Shown here: positions 44,440 through 53,039 of the stretch, piece after piece
How the letters are laid out: each line of letters opens with the position of its first letter
Position numbering within the stretch: the stretch's first letter is position 1
Assembly: GCA_905221605.1 (NCBI GenBank)
Contig: CAJNDS010002507.1
Location: 177,501-241,500, forward strand
Length of the DNA: 64,000 nt
Reading direction: 5' to 3'
Origin: Symbiodinium natans
Lineage: Eukaryota > Sar > Dinophyceae > Suessiales > Symbiodiniaceae
The notes under the pieces: generated by a model
The model's input: the letters and a program-made list of their open reading frames with translations, nothing else
Databases searched by the model: none
Told to the model about the DNA's origin: nothing
Translations under genes and position numbers: made by a program

Positions 44440-45311
44440 CTATGCATGTGAATAGCGTTCCTATCAAATTTAATGGGGTTCATAGGATTCATTAAAGCTC
44501 ATTAAAATGAAAATGAATGAGAACCCTTAATTCGATTAAATTCTATGGGAACCCTATTCAAATGACAGAATCCTATTTAAAATTGATAGGAATCATGTTA
44601 CATTTGTAGGAGCCTTATTAAAATAATTAGGCAAACTATAAAGATTGATTGGAATCTTTTAAACAGAAAAATAGGAATCCTTGATTTGAATCCATAGGAA
44701 CCCAATAAAAATTGATCGGACTGTATAAAAAGTTAATAGGAAGCATATTAACATGAACCGGAACCCGAATAAAGTTAATGAGAGCCCAATTATACTTGAT
44801 AGGATCCTAATAAACTGAAGAGGGCCCCTACAAAAGTAATAGGAACCAATGGGACTCCTGTAATAAATGAGTGTGAACCCTTAAAGAATGGGAGTCCTAC
44901 TAGACTTAATATGAGCCTAAACCAATAGGAACCCCTTTCAAACGAATGAGATCCCTATGAAACATTAATACGAATCCCATTAACATGAGTAAGAGCCCTG
45001 AAACTGATAGGAATCTTATTGCATAGTGGGAGCCTGATTATTTACCCTATGAAACTTTATTGGCATCCTATGACAACAAGTAGGAATCTTTCATTTAATT
45101 CATAGGAATCAAAGTTTCATAGGGTTCCTAATTGTTCTAATAAGGCTCCTACTAATGTAATAAGATTCCTGTCAATTTCGGGTTCTTATTCATGTTAATG
45201 GGATTCGTATTAATTTTGATAGGGATCTCATTCGTTTGAAAGGGATTCCTATTGGTTTAGGCATTCATTTAGTAGGATTCCTATTCATTCTTGTTAAAGG
45301 AGTCTTAATTT
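44440..45311. repeat. AT-rich degenerate array of TAGGAATCC/ATTAAA-type units
   Basis: Variants of ATAGGAATCC or ATAGGAACCC separated by ATTAAAAT-type spacers recur roughly every 25-35 bases. In the second part (about 45090-45311) the motif appears on the other strand (GGATTCCTAT, GGGTTCCTA), so the array contains an inversion. It resumes at 46590-46830 after an inserted block. Base composition is far more AT-rich than its surroundings. Confidence 0.75.
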
Positions 45312-45913
45312 TAACGCTACGCGACCCGCCTCGGCCCGGCCCAGCGCATCCGCGTGAGCATGGTGATTCCGCAGCGCCCAAGTCGCTGGACCCCAAGCAA
45401 TAAGGGTTGGGTTTAGGGTTTAGGGTTTAGGGTTTAGGGTTCCGGGTTTATGGTTTAAGGTTTGGGGTTTAGGGTTGAGGGTTAGTTTAGGATTGAGGGT
45501 TTAGGGCTCAAGGTTCACGCTTCGGGGTTTAGGGTTTTTTTGTTGGGTTTAGGTTTAGGGTTTCGGTTCAAGCTTAGACTCTTCGGCTCGCCCCCGGCCA
45601 TGCTCACACCAGTTGAGCCTCGAAAAACCTGCTCACCAATGTTCTGTAGTGGCTTTGGAGGGCGGCGAGGAGAGGGGCCATAGGCGGGTAGGGGGGGGGG
45701 GTGGGGGGGGGCAGGGGGGGTGGGGGGGGGAAGGGCTTCAACTGCCTCTGGTCCTGGCGAACCGTCCGCTTGCGGACTCCGGTTTCCCAGGGGGGGTACC
45801 CATTTGAGGCAAAAAAAGGGGTCCGAAAATTGGTTTGGGTGTGGGGGGAGGATTTGGAGGGGGGTGCCTGTTCTGACAACCTATACACCTCCGGCCCGAG
45901 GCCTCGGCGGATT
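45312..45913. repeat. GC-rich block with telomere-like repeats, copy 1
   Basis: It opens with ACGCTACGCGACCCGCCTCG, contains about five GGGTTTA repeats at 45408-45440 followed by degenerate copies to 45570, a G-rich tract (45689-45735), and ends GAGGCCTCGGCGGATTTT. It is repeated directly in the next 675 bases. The ORFs that cross it are low-complexity artefacts. Confidence 0.8.
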
Positions 45914-46590
45914 TTAGCGCTACGCGACCCACCTCGGCCCGGCCCAGCGCATCCGCGTGAGCATGGTGATTCCGCAGCGCCCAAGTCGCTGGACCCCAAG
46001 CTGTAAGGGTTGGGTTTAGGGTTTAGGGTTCCGGGTTTATGGTTTATGGTTTGGGGTTGGTTGAGGGTTAGTTTAGGACTGAGGGCTTAGGGCTCAACAC
46101 GCTCGTAGGGCCCCTCAGGGGGTAGGGGGGTGGGGGGGGGAATGGGGGCGGGGGGCAAGGGGGGAGGGGGGGGGGTTTGTTGAAGGTTTGAGGGTTGAGT
46201 GCTTCGGGCTTAAGGTTCAAGGTTTAGGGTTCAGGTTCAAGCTTAGACTCTTCGGCTCATGTTGGGCCGTGCTCACACCAGTTGGGCCTCGAAAACCCGC
46301 TCACCATGTCTAGAGAGGCAGGGAGGGAGGGGGGGAGGGGGGGAGGGGGGAGGGGGGAGGGGGGGGGGGGAGGGGGGGGAGCGGGGGGAGGGGGGGAGGG
46401 AGGGGGGGGAGGGGTGGGGGTGGGGGGGGTGGGGGGGGGGGTGGGCGGGGTGGGGGGTGTGGGCGGGGGGGTGGGGGGGGGGGCCTGTCGACTGCCTCTG
46501 GTCCGGGCGAACCGTCCGCTTGCGGACCCCGGTTTCATGGTGCCTGTTCTGACAACCTATACACCTCCCGCCCGAGGCCTCGGCGGATTT
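45914..46590. repeat. GC-rich block with telomere-like repeats, copy 2
   Basis: A direct duplicate of the preceding block: the same first 100 bases (AGCGCTACGCGACCCACCTC onward), fewer GGGTTTA repeats, the same ACTCTTCGGCTC and GCGAACCGTCCGCTTGCGGA landmarks, and the same end. An internal G-rich tract (46317-46485) is much expanded compared with copy 1. Confidence 0.8.
46317..46485. repeat. Long G-rich tract, G-quadruplex-prone
   Basis: About 170 bases almost entirely of G runs (3-10) broken by single A, T or C. It easily satisfies the four-G-run pattern many times over on the + strand. Confidence 0.85.
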
Positions 46591-46830
46591 TTCATAGGAG
46601 TCCTATTAGTTCCTATCTTGGTAAGAATCCTTCTTTCTCATTTTAGTATGATTCCTATGAATTACCACCGCGTTCTTTTTGATTTGTTAAGGTTCATTCT
46701 AATAGGCTTCCTATTAGCTTTTATCCGAAAACAATGTGATAGATTGGAATCCTATAAAAAAATATAGGAATCCTTAATTGAATTCATAGGAATCCTGCCA
46801 ATATTTTTCGGAACCGAAAAAAGTTAATAG
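46591..46830. repeat. Continuation of the AT-rich array
   Basis: CATAGGAGTCCTATTAGTTC and further GGAATCCT / GATTCCTAT units show that the array at 44.4-45.3 kb continues here, so the duplicated GC-rich block was inserted into it. Confidence 0.7.
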
Positions 46831-46904
46831 GAAGTGTGCACATGATGCTCGTCGTAGCATCAGGCATGCCGTGGAACATTAGAGTTTAGTTGCGAAAGCG
46901 CTGC

Positions 46905-47165
46905 ACTGTCCCAAAAAAACAAGCTTTCTATGCCAAAAAGTGCAACAATGCTGTACCGTCCCAAAAAAACCAATCTTTTTAAGGCAAAAAGTGCAAAAAT
47001 GCTGTACTGTCCCAAAAAAACCAAAAAAACAAAAGTTTGGAGACCTCCAGGCCCTGGAGGAGCCCAAGGTCTCCAAACTTTGGTTTTTTTGGGACAGTAC
47101 AGCATTTTGCAGTTTTTGACCTAAAAACGTTGGTTTTTTGGGGACAGTACAGCGTTTTTGCAGTC
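46905..47165. repeat. Foldback 1 (long imperfect hairpin)
   Basis: Left arm elements GCTGTACTGTCCCAAAAAAA and AAGTTTGGAGACC are mirrored by GGTCTCCAAACTTTGG and TTTTTTTGGGACAGTACAGC. The apex lies at about 47047-47068 (TCCAGGCCCTGGAGGAGCCC). Arms reach about 60-100 bases with A/T-run length differences. Confidence 0.8.
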
Positions 47166-47177
47166 CCAGGCCTCTCG

Positions 47178-47415
47178 AAAGTGCTGTACTGTCCCAAAAA
47201 ACCAATCTTTTTAAGGCAAAAACTGCAAAAATGCTGTACTGTCCCAAAAAATAAAAAAAACCAAAGTTTGGAGACCTCCAGGCCCCGGAGGAGCCCAAGG
47301 TCTCCAAACTTTGTTTTTTTTGGTTTTTTTGGGACAGTACAGCATTTTTGCACTTTTTGCCTTAAAAAGATTGGTTTTTTTGGGACAGTACAGCGTTTTT
47401 GCACTTTTGGGCCTA
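47178..47415. repeat. Foldback 2 (long hairpin related to foldback 1)
   Basis: A second copy of the same inverted structure with an apex at about 47278-47300 (CCAGGCCCCGGAGGAGCCCA). Arms of roughly 95 bases contain CCAATCTTTTTAAGGCAAAA and its complement, and two TGTACTGTCCC motifs each. Confidence 0.8.
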
Positions 47416-47618
47416 AAACATTGGTACAGTGGAGCGCTTTCGTGCTCGCTGCCCTAGGAGGCTTCGAAATCCTAAGCCTTTAAACCCTACCGTGGCACCT
47501 GAGAGGAAAAAGTGTGGGCATATGGGGGGGGTACCCCATATATATATGTGTATATATATATACATATATTAGAGTTGCATCTGGGGGAGCTCGTCGAGCA
47601 CATGATTCTCACCTGCAG

Positions 47619-47665
47619 TTTGAGGTATGCATGCCTCGGGGTGTCGCTGTTCGGCACTATGATGA
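47619..47665 (+). CDS. Channel repeat IV, end of S5
   Basis: After ACCTGCAG the frame reads LRYACLGVSLFGTMM. YAxLGVSLFG is the usual end of S5 in repeat IV of four-repeat channels. A GTGCTG donor may follow. Short exon; limits approximate. Confidence 0.5.
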
Positions 47666-47900
47666 GTGCTGACGAGGCTTGCGCCTTGAAGTGGCAGGAT
47701 TGAAAACACTCTGTCAGTTACGAATATGCAGCACCCTTTCGGACCTCGTTGAGTTTTTAAATTCAAGGCCGCAATGTCTGCAAGCGACGGGATCTACCCC
47801 TTGACAGATGTCTTGCTGGCCTGTTTCATGTTCGCAGGCAGCTTGCAGCGTTCCGGGGTTGATACATACACGGCAACGAACGTTTCAACCCAGTCTTGGC

Positions 47901-47965
47901 CAGACCAACTTTTACAGCTTCAACAATGCCTTTCTGTTGATGATCCGGTGTGCAACAGGGGAGAG
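47901..47965 (+). CDS. Channel repeat IV, pore helix and selectivity residue
   Basis: The exon reads QTNFYSFNNAFLLMIRCATG followed by E. NFxSFxNAxLxxxRCATGE is the repeat IV pore consensus; E (47961-47963) is the selectivity residue. It ends GAGAG before a GC donor (GCGCTT). Confidence 0.8.
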
Positions 47966-48062
47966 GCGCTTGAGCCGCTGGAAGTACAGTTGCATGGGTG
48001 GGTGTCTTTGACTCTAGGTTGCCTGTGTGATCCTGTGTGATGGCGTGGCAATAGTGCAAGAG
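47966..48062 (+). other. GC-AG intron in the repeat IV selectivity filter (97 nt)
   Basis: Borders AG|GCGCTT and CAAGAG|G repeat the AG and G on both sides. Its removal gives TGE-R-WHDIMYDL, with W in the position fixed in all channels. The intron falls directly after the selectivity residue. Confidence 0.65.
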
Positions 48063-48120
48063 GTGGCACGACATCATGTACGATCTCGCTGAAGACAAGC
48101 CGAATTGTACTACAGCAGCG
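48063..48120 (+). CDS. Channel repeat IV, end of the pore loop
   Basis: The frame reads WHDIMYDLAEDKPNCTTAAQ. WHDIM completes the pore motif and the cysteine is the conserved one in the pore-S6 turret. The intron position requires an arginine between E and W, where most channels have a small residue. Confidence 0.8.
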
Positions 48121-48299
48121 CAAACGTATGAGGACGTTTCCGGACTTGTTGAGCGTGTCAGTGATTGGATTGGACGAAGAGGACCTTGTGCAAAATGGAC
48201 CTCGAGGGTGCGGCAGCATGCTTGCGTGACCCGGACCGCGTTCCAGTTTTGTGCCACTTCAAAGAGAAACAATTCTGGGCCATGCGTTCTGATGCCGAG

Positions 48300-48377
48300 G
48301 TATCCTTACTTTGTTAGCTATGTCTTGATCGTTCTCTTCAACATGATGAACTTGATCATTGCGACGGTGTTGGATGC
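48300..48377 (+). CDS. Channel repeat IV, S6 segment
   Basis: YPYFVSYVLIVLFNMMNLII followed by ATVLDA is an excellent repeat IV S6 (YFxSFVxIVxFxMLNLxIAVVLxxF). It starts after CCGAG and ends before GCGTGC, a GC donor. Confidence 0.85.
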
Positions 48378-48807
48378 GTGCCCATGCAGCTGAGCCCTTC
48401 ATGCCTTTATACTGCCTTTATACAATTGTCGTGCTCACAGTACGGACAAGCAGTGGAGCCGAGCTTGCAGCATTGTTCTGGTCAGAGTCGCGCCAGGTAC
48501 GGGCAGGTGCATGAGCTCATCGAGCTCGAGGACTTGCATCACAACCGTAGCCAACTGTGGCATGCATTTTGTCACATGTGACCAGCACAAATCAGCTCCA
48601 GGACTTCATGGTCTGCCTGCGTGCCTTGCCCCACCGTCGAGTGTTGTTTCGCCCCTTGGGGGGGACATGTGGCCCGTCTGCCACATTCCGCCAGGCGGGA
48701 TGCCTGGGTGGAGATCGATCGGAACTTCTTGGGTTATCTCCACGTGGCAGAGGTTGTGTGGGTCTTTGTTTCCACATGAAGCTGGCACATTTAGTCAACA
48801 GCAGAAG

Positions 48808-48890
48808 TTTTTCTCCGCCACCAAGGAGAACATCTTGCTCAGCATCCCACAGCCCGTGGGCTTCATCGGGCTCAAGAAGCCGATCACTGC
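48808..48890 (+). CDS. Channel C-terminal tail, proximal exon (candidate)
   Basis: FFSATKENILLSIPQPVGFI then GLKKP resembles the stretch after repeat IV S6 in CaV-type channels (LLxxIxPPLGFGK). Order and spacing fit; exon borders are guesses. Confidence 0.4.
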
Positions 48891-49239
48891 ATGCTTTCTG
48901 TGCTGTGAATTGACTTGCTGTGGAATGAGACATCACATGACACCTGTGTGCTGGAAGTGACGGAGGTAAATGTATGGATGTGTATGTATGCGGGAAGAGT
49001 ATATTTGGCAATATATCTGGCAAGGAATTCCTGAGAGATGCAGCTGCAATATGCTGGAGTCTAGAAGTCGATACAGTAGTAGGCTTGTGTGCGAGGGGGG
49101 CCGAAGAGACTTTTGGTTTGCGGTGAGACAGATGCCAGGCGACAACTGCTCCGATCCTTGATGAACCTGCAAGTGCACGAGGGAAGGCAGATCGAAGACT
49201 GCAAGTCGCTGCATGTGCTTTCATGCTGCTGACCGCCAG

Positions 49240-49290
49240 TATGCTTGCCTACCGCGATGTCATAAAGCTGGTGGCGCAGCGCTCGTCCAC
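49240..49290 (+). CDS. Channel C-terminal tail, second exon (candidate)
   Basis: After GCCAG the frame reads MLAYRDVIKLVAQRSS, similar to the VxFxDVLxALxxR stretch that follows the pre-IQ region in calcium channels. An island at 49158-49200 (LMNLQVHEGRQIEDCKS) may precede it. Confidence 0.35.
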
Positions 49291-50035
49291 CCGGCATGTG
49301 CTACCTGCATGCCCAAAACACAGATCAGACCTGGTTGAGCAGGCGGCATACCTGCCACTGAGAAACAGCCAAGGGTTAAGCGATTACATCGACCACCAGC
49401 AGTGCATAGTGCGGCCAGGGTGCTATTTCTCAGTGGGGAGCTTTTGCTCCATCCTCAAGAGGCTGCAGATGGCTTCGTGATGCTTCGTGCGTTGTAGAGA
49501 CAGGAAGGGGTAAAGCGGAGGCGGAACTCGATGAACAAGCTCTTCGCACTTGGAATGCGGCGTTCCCGGACCGATGCTTAGCTGCCGCAACAAGTCCGAA
49601 CTAGAGCATGTGTGATCATGTGTGATCATGTGATCGTGGCGCTAGGAGTTGCCACCTGAGCCGCCTTCTGACGCCATTCTGATCGCCCACATCGTCATAG
49701 CCAGGCCTAGTGCCTCAGAGTGATCCAAGAATGTTTCTCACACTTCTGACCGTGCTTGCCAGGAGAACTGCAGTCTACATCCGCAAAAAGCCATCTCCCC
49801 ACGCGCCACGCATCATGTTGCTGCAGCTGTCAAGCACCGCCTAGTGTTCCAGGCGATGGGAGTGGAAGCAGCGCAGTCGCTCGGGACAGGCTGGTGACTG
49901 GTGTTTGTTGCAGCAACATGGAGAGCTGTGGATTCCTGAAAACAGGGTGCAATGCGAAGCCTCAAGAAGGCCGCAGCCAACAGAGGCCACAGTTCCACTT
50001 GCATCTGTCCAGGTGACCACCTTTTGATGTGCAGG

Positions 50036-50235
50036 TTTGGACACCCGCGCGCGCTCACCCCGGGGCTCCCCCCGGGGCTCGCCGAAGGGATCACCGCGTG
50101 GATCCCCACGCAGCGGCTCGCCGCGGAGCGGCTCGCCGCGGAGCGGCTCGCCGGCCGGCTCCGAAGGCGCTCAGCTCCGCTCGGCTCCGCCCGATGCAGA
50201 ATCGCTGGTGCCATCTGGTGCATGTAGCTGGTGAC
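50036..50235 (+). CDS. Ser/Pro/Arg/Gly-rich repeat exon (candidate)
   Basis: After TGCAG the frame reads RSPRGSPRGSPKGSPRGSPR and then three SGSPR-type units, encoded by 15-base GC-rich repeats (GGCTCGCCGCGGAGC at 50107-50150). Such SR/SP repeats occur in cytosolic tails and splicing factors. It could be a distal tail exon of the channel, a separate gene, or a GC-rich repeat with no coding role. Confidence 0.3.
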
Positions 50236-52150
50236 GGTGTGGTCTCATAATGGTGCGTGGACTTTCCAAGCCCAGCTGAGCTCGCTGACAGGTAAGGATG
50301 AGGTGTGGGAGGACTGCCCCCGTATATGCTACCATGGGCATAATATGCTTTAATCAAATTGGACGGCAGTGTGCGGAGCCTGCTCTCGCATCTTTGTACA
50401 AGCTTGCAATATTTTGTGGCAGGAAGCCATGTACAACGTGGATGTGGACATAGACACTGCCCTGGCGGGTGTTTGGTCCAGCTGGCTGCCATTTGCCTTG
50501 GCATCGACAATCAGTTGCAAAAGCCTGTGCCTTGCAGCATGCGGATCATGGCCGCCAGGGAGCAAAGTGATGATCCTGGCCCGCCTACCTCCATTTTCGT
50601 GAGTCAGCTGGCGCACTCGACTCAGGGACCATCAGAAAAACATCAAGTCTTGACATGCTTGAACAAGAACAAGTATCGGGGTCAGGTTTGCTTTGGTCTT
50701 GCGACTGGACTGTTCAGGGTTTCCACAGATGGCTGTGAGAAGGTGTTAAAGATGTGTAAAGTAGTTAATTTAGACCAATGTAAGTAAGCTGTGTAATGTT
50801 GTGTAATGCTGTGCACCAGGCCTTCGGAGACGGCCCAAGCGCAGCGCTCTCGCAAGCTGCCTCAGCTATCTCCTCTGCCAGAAGCCTGGAATACTTGGAG
50901 CACCTGGACCTGAGGTGATTGGTTGTTTGCATAAAGCAAAAAGAAAAATATGGATTGAAAACCGAGGCGGTGGCCCCCAGAGGAGCTGGTAAAATACCAG
51001 CCCGAGGAGGAGCCCGTCTTCACGCAAAGCCCTCAGGGGCCACTTCAGGCTTTGGACGCCAGTGAGAACAAAGGCAATTAGGTCCTTTTGGTCCCCTTTC
51101 ATTCCCTTTTGGGTCCCTTCTACAAGTGCCTGCTTAGGAATGCGGAGAGCTCGATGTGGGCGAAAGTCGCTGACCTTGCACAAGGGAAGGGCTCCAGACC
51201 CACCTGGAAGGAGTGATCTTGCTGTGGCCTTACTCTTCAAGTGCATGTGGGGGCAGGTGACCGGTCTTCGTTGCATGCCAAGGAGTGGCTACGTTGAGCA
51301 CATTCTGAATGGATAATGAACCCTGGGCACAGACCCATGTCGCAGTGCGACCTGTTGGCAAAGCCATCAGAGCAAATGCAAAAGCCTAGATGGCGCAAGA
51401 AAACGACTATGCGGTGTTAGACTCTTCCCTACGCAAGGAGATGTTCTTTTTTGCGTCACCTGGCTGTCTCTAAATTTGATGCTTCCGTGCTTTGGCTGGC
51501 CTGTACGAGCAATGTCAAAGTAATGGCAAAGTAATGTCAAAGTAATGTCAGAGTCAGTGCAACGAATGAAGCATAATGAAGCATATTGAAACATAATGAA
51601 ACCAAGTCACGCAGCTAGCAAGTTCGATTCCAAGTCCAGAGCAAGTGCTGTCTCACATGAGGGAGAGCCAGATGCCAAAGATGCTCGGCACAAGTGAAAC
51701 AGGTGTTGCAAGATGTTGCAAGCGTGTGGAGTGTAAGATGTGTGCACCCCATGGCACGAAGCAGTCCAAGGGCGCACGGGATCGCGCGGCAAAGTTTGCA
51801 GGTCCGGAACAGCAGGGGAAAGAAGCATAAAGAAGCTGTACATGGCATGCACTCCGCTGCAGCATGGGCCGTCCAGACAAAAGTCAAGAGCGGTTCACCT
51901 GCGCATGGCGTGCCGCTTTGGGCGGAGCTGCAGACAAGCCTATAGGGCGGGCCAGATGTGCCAGTGCCACGGATTTGATCGGAATTGGGGAATTCGATTA
52001 TATTGGCCTCTGCATCGGCAGCTGCGCAAATGCATTCAACATATGCTGCAAGCGAGTTACCATCCATCTTGGCCTCAGTCCAGACGTTCATGGGGCTTCT
52101 GCTTGCGACACCGAACCTTACGGAACGTTACGCGGTTTCAGCCCCGATGC
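50236..52150. other. Spacer with no recognised gene
   Basis: Open frames at 50369-50602 and 50359-50787 (+) are not recognised. Short tandem duplications are frequent, for example GTAATGTCAAA units at 51515-51555 and CATAATGAA units at 51570-51602. Confidence 0.3.
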
Positions 52151-52294
52151 GCAGAGACGGACACGGCCCTGGCATACGGGAAGCGGGGCGCAGACGCTGG
52201 GCAGCTCGCTGAGGAGGCTTTCTTTCTGCCTCCGAAGCAGGTGGCCAGCGTCTGCGCCCCGCTTCCCGTATGCCAGGGCCGTGTCCGCCTCTGC
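52151..52294. repeat. Near-perfect 50 bp inverted repeat (hairpin)
   Basis: The left arm (52151-52200) and right arm (52245-52294) are reverse complements with one mismatch in 50; the loop is 44 bases. The arms include GGCATACGGGAAGCGGGGCG and its complement. Both strands therefore give the same peptides, which marks the ORFs here as artefacts. Confidence 0.9.
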
Positions 52295-52785
52295 AGACCG
52301 CGGACCTGTGGCCGCGCGACCCAACAAGCACGGGACTGCGTCAGTAGTGTAGTGGCCACAAGACGAGTCGTCTGCGAAATCCTGAGCTATGAAATAGGAC
52401 CAAGAACTTCTGGAGTTTAAGGTTTAGGCTTTGGGCTGTTCGTTGCCACAAGCAGAAGACGCGGGCAAACCGTAAACTGTCTTACGCCTCAACCCTGAAC
52501 CCACGCCCGAAAGCAGTGTTATTTCCTTGAAGCCCAGGACGACAAAACACCGAAGCCCTCGTGCTGGACTCGTGCCTGAAACACTCCAAAGCCCAAACCG
52601 TAAGACGCGCGCGCGGGCAAACCATAGGGTTCTGCGAAGTCCGGAACGCAGGGAAACCCGCAGAGGGTCGTCGTTTATGAAAAAAAAAACGAAAAAAAGA
52701 ACACTGTTGGGCCAGAAACGCTGCGCCTGCGCATGTTTTATGTACCTTCCAAAAACAAGCGCGGGCAAACCATAGGGTTGCACCG

Positions 52786-53000
<215 letters not shown>

Positions 53001-53039
53001 GGGTGCGCCACGGCATACGTCAGGCAGAGGCCGCGAACA

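Larger units (their letters stand above)
42190..47618. other. Very long intron ahead of the repeat IV S5/pore exons, filled with repeats
   Basis: This 5.4 kb stretch lies between the last repeat IV candidate and the S5 exon. It holds simple repeats, an AT-rich array, a duplicated telomere-like block and two foldbacks, all annotated separately. No exon for S4 of repeat IV was recognised; the pore and S6 exons resume after it. Confidence 0.45.
23697..49290 (+). other. Split gene for a four-repeat voltage-gated cation channel
   Basis: Exon-sized islands on the + strand, in the right order, encode parts of four homologous channel repeats. The pore loops are NIDGW (27.91 kb), SGDGW (31.17 kb), GSGEGW (39.26 kb) and ATGE-R-W (47.96/48.06 kb). 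They place D, D, E, E at the selectivity position, the acidic ring typical of Ca2+-type channels. Two S4 segments with regularly spaced arginines are seen (repeats II and III), together with S1, S2 and S6 segments. Predicted role: a plasma-membrane channel opened by depolarisation, with four repeats in one polypeptide. Repeat I S2-S5 and parts of repeat IV are not located, so either exons were missed or the gene is incomplete. Two canonical GT-AG introns restore frame in repeat III, arguing for a functional gene. The listed exons cover only part of it; NaV-like selectivity cannot be excluded. Confidence 0.7.

Noticed and set aside
45604-46767. Several Gly- or Pro-rich ORFs on both strands
   Set aside because: They are translations of G-rich tracts in the duplicated telomere-like block.
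44440-46830. A true chromosome end at the TTTAGGG repeats
   Set aside because: The repeats are few, degenerate, duplicated and flanked on both sides by the same AT-rich array and by channel exons, so they are interstitial unless the assembly is wrong.
46860-47483. ORFs of 130-150 codons on both strands with repeated FGTVQHFC phrases
   Set aside because: They come from the long foldbacks: identical phrases on both strands mark an inverted repeat, not a gene.
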